In this document: positions 21,738 to 31,736 of the stretch, piece after piece
Layout: the number at the start of each line of letters is the position of its first letter
How positions within the stretch are numbered: the stretch's first letter is position 1
Assembly: GCA_023512835.1 (NCBI GenBank)
Contig: CM042087.1
Span: forward strand, 52,136,265 to 52,200,264
Length of the DNA stretch: 64,000 nt
Origin: Taxillus chinensis
Taxonomy: Eukaryota; Streptophyta; Magnoliopsida; Santalales; Loranthaceae
Reading direction: 5' to 3'
The notes under the pieces: generated by a model
Told to the model about the DNA's origin: nothing
Database searches by the model: none
Seen by the model: only the letters and a program-made list of their open reading frames with translations
Made by a program: the position numbers and the translations under genes

Positions 21738-22540
21738 TACCCTCCACAAAACACTGATAATAGCCCGCCAACCCCAAAAAGCTCTTAATCTCAAAAACAT
21801 TGGTTGGCCTCGTCCAAGCTGATACTACCTCCACCTTTCCTAGATCCACTTTAATCCCCTATGCTGACACCACATGGCCAAGAAAGTAAACTTGCTGCAT
21901 CCAGAACCTACACTTTGAGAACTTGGCAAACAAACGATGCTCCCTCAAAACTTCCAATACCACAACCAAATGCTCTTCATGCTCCTCTCGGGACGTGAAT
22001 AAACAAGAATGTCATCCATGAACACCACCACAAATGAATAAAGGTAAGGGGCAAATATCTTATTCATCAAATGCATTAACACTACTGGTGTGTTAGTGAG
22101 CCCAAATGGCATCACCAACCACTTATAGCCCATACCTATACCTAAAGGCTATCTTTGGCACATCCTCTTTTCTCACTCTCAAGTGATGATAGCTAGACCT
22201 CAAATCCACTTTGGAGAACCACCATGCTCCACTCAACTGATCAAACAAGTCATCTATACATGGTAGAGAATACTTGTTCTTCACGGTCACCTGATTCAGC
22301 TTCCTATAATCGATGCACAAACGTAAGGAACCATCTGCCTTCTTTGCAAACAACACTGGAGCACCCGACGGTGAGGTACTTGGCCTGATGAAACCCCTCT
22401 CTCCAAGCTCAGCTAACTGCTTCTGAAGCTCCCTCAACTCTGTCGGTCCCATACGATAAGCCACTTGTGAGATGGGTCCCACTCCTAGTAGCAAATCTAT
22501 GGTGAACTTAACACTTCGCTCTAGAGGTAACTCCACCAAA
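21738..22540 (-). pseudogene. pol: element G reverse transcriptase
   Basis: The piece 22123-22539 contains [40 protein letters not shown] (catalytic finger) and [19 protein letters not shown]. The piece 21945-22133 contains [20 protein letters not shown] and the active site [11 protein letters not shown] frame break separates them near 22125. The thumb region runs to 21738, where LTR H2 interrupts. The catalytic Asp residues are kept. Confidence 0.82.
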
Positions 22541-23458
22541 TCCTCTAGAAAGACATCCTGGAACTAATCCACTACGGCTGGCCATACCCTCTTACCCGAA
22601 CTCCGCTCCTCCCCAAACCCCAGTAAACGGTGGGTGATAACACCCCACATCTCTCGCACTGGATCTGCTCTACCTGCCTCATCACCTCATTCCCCACACA
22701 AGGAACCCACCTCTCCTAAGAGCATAGTAAACATTACCCTCCTCCTATAACAGTCAATCCTCGCCTTGAAAGGTCGCTAACCATCCATCCGCGAATAACA
22801 TCAAAGGTATCCATGGACATCACATATAGGTCAAATGCAAGCATCACACTACTAATGGTCAGCTTACACCCGTAAAACTTTCTCTTTAACCATGTGGTAG
22901 CACCCATGGGAGATCCCACGAGAAGAGGTTTATTAGTCTCAACACACTCTATCCAAAGACTCTCTACTAAAGACTCAGCAATCAAAGAACATGATGCACT
23001 GGTATCAAAAAGAACAGATATCATAGTGCTCGAGATAAGAATCGTACCTCGAACAACTGATGGTCCTGCTCCCTCCTCCTCTGGTGGCGGTGCTGGCAAC
23101 TCCTCCTCTGGAACTATAGATGCGAGGGCAAACACTTTGGCTTGACCTCCTCTAGCCTCAAATGTTTGACCTCCCATGCTCCCTTGGTTTCCACCGGATT
23201 GCCTCACTGTGCTTCCCTACAGTTGCCCCTCCTGCCTCCCCATAGGCCGGGCCTGGTTGGTCCCTGCCTGGCTAGCCTGCCCTGGACGCATTGGCCTCAT
23301 TGGTGTCTTAAACTGAGCTTCGCTCTTCCGCTTTGAGCTGCCCCACTGGATACTCGGCCTTCTCCTTTGTTAAAACACACTCTGCTGATATGGCCTACCT
23401 TGCCACATTTAAAATAAGACATGTGGCTCTTAGGACAGTCTTTTTTCCAATGTCCCTC
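22541..23458 (-). pseudogene. gag-pol: element G protease and gag zinc knuckles
   Basis: The piece 22734-23207 has VVRGTILISSTMISVLFDTS, an aspartic-protease start in which the usual DTGAS reads DTSAS, and YVMSMDTFDVIRGWM, the equivalent of the LGMDWL end. Upstream (23290-23458) CCHC knuckles can be read (CPKSHMSYFKCGKVGHI), truncated by LTR J2 at 23459. The DTG-to-DTS change would inactivate the protease. Confidence 0.7.
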
Positions 23459-23582
23459 TGATAACATGCATTTATGCCGTTATCCTTGTACATATTTTAG
23501 ACAGTAAAGAGCATATTTTGAGCCTAATTTGCTCCATTAATGCATAGATAATTGCTCTAACACCTAGAAAGAGACTGTTTGC

Positions 23583-23614
<32 letters not shown>

Positions 23615-24119
23615 TTTGAAGTTGTTTTGGTAGGTTTTTAGGTATTTTATTCTCAAACAAATTAGCCAAATCAGTTTATGGACCAAAAAGGGAGTTTTTC
23701 GCAAAAGAGGACAGTCTGGGAGGCAAAATGGCATGTGCACATGACAATGGCCATTGTCAAGGGCGGGTTAATATTCAAGCCCTGCCTTTTATATGATGAT
23801 AAAAAGCTTGGCGCAAAAATTTCAAGGCATTTGGAGCTGCCTGTGATATCACCATATCACGGGCATTGTCACGGGCATGGATATTTTTGCACGCTACGGT
23901 GTGTTTAGTCATTCTGATCATTTTTCCCTTCTGGAGTTTAGCCTAATTTTGCTTGGTTTGAGCTGTATTTGGATTTTTTAAGTTGAATTTTGGTTCACTA
24001 AGCAAAACTATGTATTTTTGATTAAGAGGTGACAGTTGTGGGTTAGGTCAACTCCTTAGCCTGTCCAGTAGCTCTATATAAGATGGTTGAGGCTGGTGGC
24101 TGCGGGGAGGATGGAAATT
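23459..24119 (+). mobile_element. LTR fragment J2 (J family), cut by element C
   Basis: It starts TGATAACATGCATTTATGCCG like J1 and J3 and runs through the GCTCTAACACCTAGAAAGA block, a palindrome relic (24001-24022) and a TATA-like CTCTATATAAG (24071-24081). It ends where element C inserted (C TSD AAATT at 24115-24119). The missing 3' half is not found right of C, where LTR J3 lies in opposite orientation. An (AT)n(GT)n run lies at 23584-23614. Confidence 0.75.
24115..24119 (+). repeat. element C target-site duplication, left (AAATT)
   Basis: Matches AAATT at 57537-57541. Confidence 0.92.
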
Positions 24120-24330
24120 TGTTGGATCAAACCTAGAATTTGGATAATACGGAACAAACCCTATGTAATTTGACTCGAGATGTTTCATGTTTACTATTAA
24201 GTCTGTGCAGATGAGTTAACTCTAATCCGGACCTACTCGTGTGAGAACAAAGCTAAGGACAGGATATATAATCCTGATCCGGATCATCATGAGTATCGTC
24301 ATTCACTTGGTACATAACCGAGTCTTCATC

Positions 24331-24563
24331 CGGAGTAAGGACTTTTCGTGCGGACTAAATACTTGACAAAACGACTTGAGGAACCCGTGTCTAACTCTCA
24401 ACTTGACTAAGTCAATTGATACGGAATAAGATTCCAAGTCTATCACTCGCACGGAATAAGAGAGACTTGTTGCGGAGAGAGAATCGAAATTGTCACTCCA
24501 CTGGACTAAAGAAAAAGAAGACATGGACTAAGAAATCTGAATCTTATTCGAACGGAGTAAGGA
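24331..24563 (+). promoter_or_regulatory. CGGARTAAG array, left half of C 5' LTR
   Basis: Counterpart of 56391-56615. The B1 insertion point falls inside one motif copy, CGGAGTAAGGA, whose last five bases became the TSD. Confidence 0.7.
24559..24563 (+). repeat. B1 target-site duplication, left (AAGGA)
   Basis: Matches 33411-33415. Confidence 0.95.
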
Positions 24564-24721
24564 TGTAATGACCCGTATTTTGGATGTGAGGAGTTAGTCC
24601 GTTTTGCCTTTTTAGGTGGAAATTGTTAGGTTTCAGGGAGTTTTCTTTCCACACACTTTGGCTTAATCATCTGGTATGTTAATGAGCAAGCAAGAGGCAA
24701 AGTTTGAGCCCAATTGGGAGT

Positions 24722-24872
24722 GCACGTGAGAATGCACGTGAGAATGCTTTTCACGTGCAGTGAGATTTTTGTATAGGAGCCTTCCTGATGTTGTTCCAAG
24801 TCTTGTGGTGAAATTATAGAGCATTTGGAGGTGCCCGTGAGAATGCACGTGAGAATGCTTCCTCACGTGCAG
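24722..24872. promoter_or_regulatory. inverted GCACGTGA repeats in U3 of B1
   Basis: GCACGTGAGAAT occurs twice, followed by TTTTCACGTGCA. The arrangement recurs about 110 bp later as GCACGTGAGAATGC...CTCACGTGCA. CACGTG is a G-box core. Similar paired inverted repeats, partly converted to GCACGCCAATT/AATTGGCGTGC, occur at matching places in D, E, H and J LTRs. Confidence 0.65.
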
Positions 24873-24977
24873 CCTCCATTACCTTTGTTTTGTTGTTTTG
24901 ATCCTCTTTTGCTAAAGGACCATGGTGAAATTAGGAGTGCTTTGCCCTGTGTGGTTGCAAAAAGGTTGTAGTCTGTA

Positions 24978-25036
24978 ATCAAAACTACGTCGTTTTGATG
25001 CTGGGATTCATTTAATCAAAACTACGTCGTTTTGAG
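24978..25036. promoter_or_regulatory. two ACGT-centred palindromes, B1 5' LTR
   Basis: ATCAAAAC + TACGTC + GTTTTGAT at 24978-24999 and a second copy at 25015-25036. Both lie 15-80 bp upstream of the TATA box. The 3' LTR copies are near 32151-32209. Confidence 0.75.
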
Positions 25037-25046
25037 GTTTTAGTTG

Positions 25047-25057
25047 TCTATATAAAG
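25047..25057 (+). promoter_or_regulatory. B1 LTR TATA box
   Basis: TCTATATAAAG, followed about 30 bp later by the TTTAGGTTTAGGG leader. It is conserved in position in D (38384-38394) and E (complement of 60715-60726). Confidence 0.7.
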
Positions 25058-25233
25058 AGGTCAAGACCCCCCTGTTTTAGGTTTAGGGTTCTCTTCAGCC
25101 ACTGCAGCCGTCGTAGAGAGAGAAAGAGAGCTAGAGAGAGGGAAGGAAGGAGAGCTGCTGGTTGCTGCCGGAGCGTCTTGCGTGGGGAGGACAACGTCTA
25201 GCGTGGAAGCAAGAGCAGGAGGACGTTTTCAAG

Positions 25234-25959
25234 GTAGGGGTTCTGTTCTTCCTAAACCCTCCTCTGTCCTAGGGTCCTAGGGCAGATTCGGGGCTGTATC
25301 TTTATATATATATATGTAAATTCATATAGGTGTGATCTCCTATATGAATGTTGGCCTTCAGTGGCATTTTGGTGTGGTTCTGTGGTCTATATGCTATATG
25401 TTTGATGAAAAGCCTGTGTGAATATAGTTATGTGTATATGCCTGCCAAGTGTTTGAAATTATGCCTGTGAGGCTGTGCATGTTATGTGTTTGAGGTAAAG
25501 CCTGTGAGGCTGTGCATGTTGTGTTTGCGGAAATGCCTATGAGGCCACGCACGTCGAGTGTGTTAGATCATGTCTGTGTGGCTGGGTTTATGAGCGTGTG
25601 GATATATGCATGCTAAGTGTTCGATGTTATTCCTGTATGGCCATGTGTGCTGCGTGTTTGTTTGTACACCCGGTGGCTGTGGAAGCCCGGGATTGCTTGT
25701 GGAACCCGGTGGTCGTGGAAGCCTGGGACTGTTCTTGAAACCCGGTGGCTGTGGAAGCCCGGGAGCGTTTATGTACTAGCCCATGTATGACTGTGTTTGC
25801 TGTTATAGCCTGTAACTATACCTGGTGGGATAATTGTATCACGACACAGCACTTATACACAAGGCATGTAGATATCAGGTGCATGGGATGGGTTGGGGAG
25901 ACATGATCCCTACTGAGCTGTGGTTGCTCACCCCTCCTACCATGTTGTTTTCTTTTCAG
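25234..25959 (+). other. predicted leader intron inside B1 LTR (726 bp)
   Basis: The donor is AAG|GTAGGG, the branch-like block TTGCTCACCCCTCC lies ~22-30 nt before the end, and the acceptor is TTTTCAG|GAACC. Donor, branch and acceptor are all conserved in D, E and H1 (and the 3' part in F), whereas the interior differs in length and content. Splicing is inferred, not shown. Confidence 0.55.
25669..25764 (+). repeat. ~36-bp minisatellite in B1 5' LTR, 3 copies
   Basis: Unit CCCGGTGGCTGTGGAAGCCC plus a GGGACTGTTCTTGAAA-like tail. The same array is at 32842-32940 in the 3' LTR. It lies within the predicted intron. Confidence 0.85.
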
Positions 25960-26239
25960 GAACCTACAGGCGTTAGGTGGGACCCCAAGGTGGAAGACCT
26001 TATTTATTAAATTTGTTTATGTTACTTTTATTATGGGAATTGATGTAACCCCAGTGGGGAAAGGATTTTGTTGTAATAAACTGGTTTGGATTGTCTTTAC
26101 TGAATATTACTTTCTTGAATGTTGTGGATGTTTAAAATGTTAAATTCTTGATTTGTATCCTACTCCTTTGCCCTCCGTGTGGGTAAAAGGGGAGTCACGT
26201 ACCGGTTTCCTCGGGTTGGAAATCCGGGGCGTGACAATA

Positions 26240-26251
26240 TGGTATCAGAGC
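26240..26251 (+). promoter_or_regulatory. B1 primer-binding site (initiator Met tRNA)
   Basis: TGGTATCAGAGC, three bases after the LTR end, is complementary to the 3' end of plant initiator-Met tRNA including CCA. Confidence 0.9.
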
Positions 26252-26645
26252 ATGGTCTAGTTGGCCTAGGGTAGTGGGCGGACTTGGTTATCTTGAGTCC
26301 TTTGGAGGAGCCTGGAGGGACGTGCCTGATCAACACGGTCCTCTTGGAGCCTCCAAGGTGTACTTAGGGTCGTCCAGTCTTGAGGTAGGATTTGCATGCA
26401 TTGGCATTAGGGCACTAGTTGCATTTGCTGTGAATGTATGCTAAACTGTGGATAAGATCATATGATTAAGTGAAATGTGTAACTCTGATTTGTTTGGCAA
26501 TGTGTACTGAACTGTGCAATGTGATTGATGCAATGTATGTGTGCAATGTCATGTGATAGTGGAATTGATCAGTGGGGTAGAGGTAGTGACGCGATAGATT
26601 ATAAAATTTGTTTTGACGTTGTGCTTCTTACTTCGTGTAGTAAGA

Positions 26646-27780
26646 ATGCCGCCGAGAAGAGTGACACGTGCGTCCGGGGCAGTGGCTGATGAGTCATCTG
26701 CCCATGAGGGTCCGGGTGCGGGACCATCCGTTGGAGGGCATGCGTTATTCTCGGCACGGCTACAAGAAGGCATCCGGCTGGAGGTACGAGAGCTATGGGA
26801 GGGACTCCGGAAGGACGTTCGGGAGGAGGTGCGCCGTGAGATGGCAGCACGGCAGGTGGTGCCACCACCACCACCACCGAGGAGAGCCGCCTCGTGAGCG
26901 TGAGAGTTCGCTGGGTGGTGTACCGACCCGTGCGAGAGGATGACGTGGTGACACGGTTCCGAAAGGAACAACCTCCGCGATTTAAGGGGGAGAAGACCCT
27001 GTGGTAGGCGAGCGGTGGTTGAGGCAGATTGAGCATGTGTTCTCCTTTCTCCTGCCCCGGGAGGAGGATAAGGTGCGGCCGCACTCGGGCACTGGAGGGG
27101 GACGCTTTGGAGTGGTGGACGAGTGTTACGGGGAGCCGTGCGGTGCAACTCATGTTTTGGGAGGAGTTCTTGCAACTCTTCCAAGATGAGTTCTTCCCGG
27201 AATCGGTGAGATGGCGAGAAGAGGGAAGAATTTGGCAGCTTAAAGCAGGGATCCAAGACGGTACCTGAGTATGAGCGGGAGTTCCGAAGATTGAGTAGGT
27301 TTGCTCCTGAGACTGTGGTAAGGGAGGACCTGAAGGCCCACAAGTTCACCTTGGGTCTCAGGCCAGCCCTTAGGGAGAGGGTGGCGATTCTACGCTTGAG
27401 GACCTATGCCGAGGCCGTGGAGACGGCCCGTATAGGCCGAGAGAACTGGATGATGGGAGGCGAGGCCCATCGGGGGCGCCATTGCAGAGTGGGCTTGATC
27501 GAGATGCAGGGTCCAAGAGGCTCAAGACGGAGGAGAGGGATAGCAGTTCCTTCCGGCAGGGGGGACACATTGGTGAACCCAGGGAGGTCTAGCTTTGGCG
27601 GTGGCGCAGGCGGTCCAACAGGGGGTCTCCCAGGGTTATTCTTCGCCGTGGGGAGCAAGGCCACTTGAGAAAGGAGTGTCCAAAGAGGGACCGGAAATGC
27701 CATAGATGTGGACGAGAGGGCCATCCGAGCCGGGTTTGCCGGAGTGGCAACAGGGGAGTTGGAGGCATGACATCCAAGAC
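26646..27780 (+). pseudogene. gag: B1 gag with zinc knuckles, frameshifted
   Basis: Starts MPPRRVTRASGAV at 26646. The capsid-type domain can be followed through several frames: RLQEGIRLEVREL, RWLRQIEHVFSFL-type text near 27005, FWEEFLQLFQDEFFPES near 27150, and EREFRRLSRFAPE near 27275. CCHC knuckles lie near 27640-27760 (one reads CHRCGREGHPSRVC). At least five shifts are visible. The parallel copy in D is better preserved. Confidence 0.82.
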
Positions 27781-27899
27781 AAGGAGTGATGCCGGTTTTC
27801 GTGCACCAGCGAGAGAGACCAGCTCGTCGGTGGCCGGCTAGTCGGGCAGGATCAAATCAGACCCGACCTCGGGGGAGGCTGGAGCGGCAGCAGACGGAA

Positions 27900-28500
27900 G
27901 GCGGAGGCAGCCTTGGCGGGAAGCGCCCGGAGTGAGCCGACCAGTGGCACGGGCCAAGGGAGGGTGTTTGCGCTTGGAGGCGACGTACCCGGAGGAGGCC
28001 GAGCTACCACCCCCACCACTGAGGGTGGAGCAGGACCATCGGTGGTTAGAGGTACCCTCTTGATCTCCCGTACCTTAGCTTCGTTCTTTTCGATACGGGT
28101 GCATCATGTTTGTTTGTTGCTTGAGCCTGTGATAGATAGCTTGGGGTTAGCTTGTGGAGGCCGCGAGGCCCCTAGTTGTGGAGTCTCCTGGTGGGAGGCA
28201 TGATTGAGGTACGACGAGTGTGTCGTGGACTGTGTGTTAATCATAGGAGAGGTGGAGCCGCGTTTTGACTTGCATGTGATGCCTTTGAGAACGTTCGACC
28301 TGATCTTGGGTATGGATTGGCTTATGGCTTTCCAGGCCAAGATAGATTGTTATCGGCGGCGTGTGACCTTCGTGACACCTGCAGGGATCTCTTGCACCCT
28401 GCAGGGGAGTGGGATTGTGAGGCGAGTCGGGCCGGGCCGGTGTTGGACCAGTGGGGTGCCATTACCCACAGGTTAGCTACCCGACCTTTGCTGAGGAGGG
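27900..28500 (+). pseudogene. pol: B1 aspartic protease region
   Basis: Contains the catalytic DTGAS at 28092-28106 and, further on, FDLHVMPLRTFDLILGMDWL (28264-28323), the usual end of gypsy proteases. Frames change between the two. The segment before DTGAS is Gly/Pro/Thr-rich and corresponds to the gag-protease junction. Confidence 0.8.
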
Positions 28501-29860
28501 TAAGGTGGAAAGGAGGGTGTGGCCCGTGTTGTGGACCAATTCCAGGATGTTTTTCCCGAGCGATGAGGAGTTTGCCACCCAAGAGGAGTGTGGAGTTCAC
28601 CATTGAGTTGGTGCCGGGACGGGTCCGACTTCCCAAGTAGCGTATCGTATGGGGCCAGCCGAGTTGAGGGAGCTTCGAGAGGCAAATCGAGGAGTTGGTG
28701 GGCCAGGGGTATATTAGGCCGAGTACCTCACCCCGGGGTGCTCCGGTGCTCTTTGCTAAGAAGGCCGATGGCACGCTTCGTCTTTGCATCGACTACAAGC
28801 TGAATTCGGTGTTGTGAAGAACAAGTACCCGTTGCCTCGGATAGATGACCTGTTTGACCAGTTGAGTGGGGCCCGGTGGTTTTCCAAAATAGATTTACGG
28901 TCGGGGTATCACCAGCTCGGGGTTAGGGAGGAGGACATCCCTAAGACGGCTTTCGGTGCAGGTATGGGCATTATGAGTGGGTAGTGATGCCTTTCGGGCT
29001 CACTAATGCGCCGGCCGGTGTTCATGCATTTGATGAACCAAGTCTTTGCCCCGTACTTGGACTCGTTCGTGGTGGTGTTTATCGACGACATCTTGGTGTA
29101 TTCCAAGACCGAGAGGGAGCACGTGGAGCACTTAGCAACAGTGTTGCAAACCTTGAGGGACCAGCACTGTTTGCTAAGTTTAGCAAGTGTGAGTTTTGGC
29201 TGCAGGGAGGTTCACTTTCCTGGGCCATGTGGTGTCACCGAGGGAGTTAGGGTGGACCCAGCCAAGATTGAGGCCGTGGCATTGTGGGCAAGGCCAACCA
29301 ACGTTTTTGAAATCCGTAGTTTTCTTGGCTTGGCGGGGTACTACCGTCGTTTTGTCGAGGGATTCTCCCGTTTGGCGGCTCCTATGACAGCGTTGACTCG
29401 GAAGGGCGTGAAGTTTGATTGGACTGACAAGTGTCAGCAGGCGTTCGAGACTCTCAAAACCCGTTTGACCACTGCACCTGTGTTGAGGCTGCCTAGGGAG
29501 GATATTCCATATGAGGTGTCTTGTGATGCGTCCAGGGTTGGTTTGGGGTGTGTGCTTATGCGGGAGCACAGTGTGGTAGCTTATGGGTCGAGGCAACTGA
29601 AGCCTCATGAGCGAGAATTATCCTACTCATGACCTTGAGTTAGCTGCTGTCATCTTCGCCCTGAAGAGTTGGCAGCACTACCTCTTGGGGGAAAAGTTTG
29701 TGGTGTTCTCGAGATCACAAGAGCCTTCAGTACATCTTTACTCGAAAGGACTTGAATTTGAGGCAAAGGAGATGGGTGGAGTATTTGCGGACCTTTGATT
29801 TTACTCTTGCCTATACCCCGGGCAAGGGTAATGTTGTGGCTGATGCATTGAGCAGAAAAG
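28501..29860 (+). pseudogene. pol: B1 reverse transcriptase and RNase H
   Basis: RT motifs in order: [16 protein letters not shown] (28570), [15 protein letters not shown] (28740), [15 protein letters not shown] (28825), [19 protein letters not shown] (28890), MPFGLTNAP (28987), and the active site [10 protein letters not shown] with its Asp pair at 29084-29089. Then the thumb [16 protein letters not shown] (29310) and RNase H with [14 protein letters not shown] (29520), [20 protein letters not shown] (29620) and GNVVADALSRK (29825). Catalytic residues are present but the frame shifts at least six times. Confidence 0.87.
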
Positions 29861-29939
29861 GGAAAGCTGAGGTGGCCGTGAGAGAGTGGAAGCCGATGGA
29901 GCGGTTGGCGACGTTGCGGCTACAGCACTGTTGTTCGTG

Positions 29940-31110
29940 ATGGTGGGACAGTCCCGAGTCCTTTGGTGGTAGTGCCTGAGTTGTACCGGCGCGTCCGGGA
30001 GGAACACCTGGGTGACATTGAGTGTGAGGTTCTCCGTGCCCGTATTGAGGCCGGGGAGCTATCCGGGGACTGGACAGAGAGTCCCGAGCATGAGTTGTCA
30101 TTTCAGGGGCGGTTGGTAGTAGCTTCTTCCCTCGGGGATGAGGTGATGAGGGCGTTTCACCAATCTAGAGTCTTTGTGCATCCAGGGGGTACGAAGATGT
30201 ATCATGCGCTTCGGGCACACTTTTGGTGGCCTGGGATGAAACGCGATGTGGCTGCCTTTGTTTCGCGGTGCCTCACGTGTCGGCGGGGTGAAGGCCGAGC
30301 ATCAGCGGCCGGCGGGCATGTTACGGCCCTTGCCCATAGCGGAGTGGAAGTGGGACCATATAGCGATGGATTTTGTGGATCGGTCTTCCACCCACCACTG
30401 GGAGGAAGGATATGGTTTGGGTAATTGTGGATCGACTCACAAAGTCGGCCCATTTCTGGCTGTTCGCGAGCGGGACTCTATTGGGACCATGAGTCACCGT
30501 ACATGAACGAGATTGTGCGGTCGCATGGAGTACCATCATCGGTTGTCTCCGACCGGGATTCGAGGTTCACTTCCCGTTTCGGGCAGGTTTGCGGAGGCTA
30601 TGGGGACCAAGCTTCACTTGAGTACGCCTTTCACCCTGAGACCGACGGCGACAGAGAGGACGAATCGGACTTTGGAGGACATGTTACGGGCCTGTGTGTT
30701 AGATTTCGGGGGTTCGTGGGCAACTCACCTTCCTTTGGTGGAGTTTGCCTACAACAACGGTTATCAGGCATCCATTGGGATGGCTCCTTTTGAGGCGTTG
30801 TATGGACGGCCGTGTCGGTCACCTTTGTGTTGGACCGAGGTGGGGGAGACAGCTCTCTTGGGGCCACGGTTGGTCCAAGAGGCTACCGAGAAGGTCAAGT
30901 TGATTCGTCGGCGTTTGTTGTCGTCTCGAGTCGACGAAATCTTATGCGGATCAGCGGCGGCGACCTTTGGAGTTTTCTTTGGTGATCATGTGTTCCTTCA
31001 TGTCTCTCCACGTCGTGGACATCGACGGTTTGGGCGCGGTTCCAAGCTATCTCCGCGGTTTATTGGTCCTTTTGAGATTCCGGATCGTGTAGGGCCGTGG
31101 CCTACCGGTT
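29940..31110 (+). pseudogene. pol: B1 integrase
   Basis: The HHCC finger is at 30165-30285 (HPGGTKMYHALRAHFWWPGM, then CLTC). The catalytic core has DHIAMDFV (30355), SDRDSRFTSRF (30550) and a broken TDG...ER-Glu block (30640-30665). It continues through EFAYNNGYQASIGMAPFEA and LYGRPCRSPLCW (30745-30840). Frames alternate between four registers. Confidence 0.82.
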
Positions 31111-31408
31111 AGCGTTACCACCGCGGTCGAGTCGAGTGCACAACGTGTTTCACGTGTCCCGGTTGAGGAAGTATCACCCTGACCCCACTCATGTGATTGA
31201 TTGGGGGACGTTGGACATTGAGGATGACATGTCCGTCATTGAGGACCCTATCCGTATCCTAGATTGGCAAGAGAAGCTTTTGCGTGGTCGTGCTATTCCT
31301 TTGGTTCGTGTGCTGTGGCAGCACCGTGGCATTGAGGAGGAGACATGGGAACGTGAGTCCGTGATGCGTGAGCGAGACCCGGACTTGTTCGAGGACGAAC
31401 AATCTTAA
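31111..31408 (+). pseudogene. pol: B1 integrase C-terminus with chromodomain
   Basis: The open piece 31097-31408 reads AYRLALPPRSSRVHNVFHVS, RLRKYHPDPTHVIDW, then the chromodomain-like IRILDWQEKLLRGRAIPLVR, VLWQHRGIEEETWERESVMR and ends LFEDEQS. Aromatic and EE-TWE residues typical of gypsy chromodomains are visible. Confidence 0.85.
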
Positions 31409-31701
31409 GCGTGGGAGGTGGTTTGTTGGCCAAGGGTGTGATGTGTTTTGTGTTTTCTTGTGATGTGTTTTCTTGTATTAGTTGATGTATTTGTATTGTC
31501 TTTTAAAGACATGTGTTCTTATTTGTGATGTGCCTTGAGATGTGTATTCGTGCCATGTGGACATGTGTTATGTGCATTATTGTGGTTGTGGATTATGGTG
31601 GTACTGTTATGTGCCGTTGTGCTGTGCGTGGTGTATGACCCATTTGGGTGTGGTGGCTTGCCGGGTGGCAATTTCTGGTGTGTTTTCTTTGTATGTCATT
31701 T
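31409..31701 (+). other. B1 3' UTR
   Basis: GT-rich noncoding text after pol. It begins with TAAGCGTGGGAGG, a near copy of the PPT neighbourhood 340 bp downstream. Confidence 0.6.
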
Positions 31702-31736
31702 CTTTTCGAGGACGAAAAGTCTTAAGGGGGAGAGGA
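31702..31736 (+). promoter_or_regulatory. B1 polypurine tract with adjacent hairpin
   Basis: CTTTTCG AGGA CGAAAAG (31702-31719) is a perfect 7-bp inverted repeat. It is followed by the PPT AAGGGGGAGAGGA (31724-31736), directly abutting the LTR start TGTAATG. Confidence 0.85.

Larger units (their letters stand above)
14979..23458 (-). mobile_element. element G: chromovirus-type Ty3/gypsy, nested and truncated
   Basis: On the minus strand it runs gag zinc knuckles, protease, RT, RNase H, integrase, chromodomain tail, PPT and 3' LTR. Sequence and order follow elements B1 and D closely. It is cut by solo LTR J1 at 17693, by LTR H2 at 19444, and ended in the gag zinc-knuckle region at 23459 by LTR J2. 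The 5' part of gag, PBS and 5' LTR are not in the window. Stops are frequent, so it is inactive. Confidence 0.8.
24564..26236 (+). repeat. B1 5' LTR (1673 bp)
   Basis: TGTAATGACCC... to ...GGGGCGTGACA. U3 has inverted GCACGTGA/TCACGTGC repeats (24722-24870) and two ACGT palindromes (24978-24999, 25015-25036). TATA TCTATATAAAG is at 25047-25057. A predicted leader intron spans 25234-25959. Confidence 0.93.

Noticed and set aside
24303..24524. Small minus-strand ORF in the C LTR
   Set aside because: Lies in the regulatory array; no domain and not conserved as coding between the two LTRs.
26240..26251. TGGTATCAGAGC as a possible tRNA gene fragment
   Set aside because: It is only the 12-nt primer-binding site next to the LTR; no cloverleaf follows.
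26549..27349. 266-codon minus-strand ORF opposite B1 gag
   Set aside because: Shadow of gag: GC-rich gag coding leaves the antisense strand open; the same shadow appears at 40067-40669 opposite D gag.
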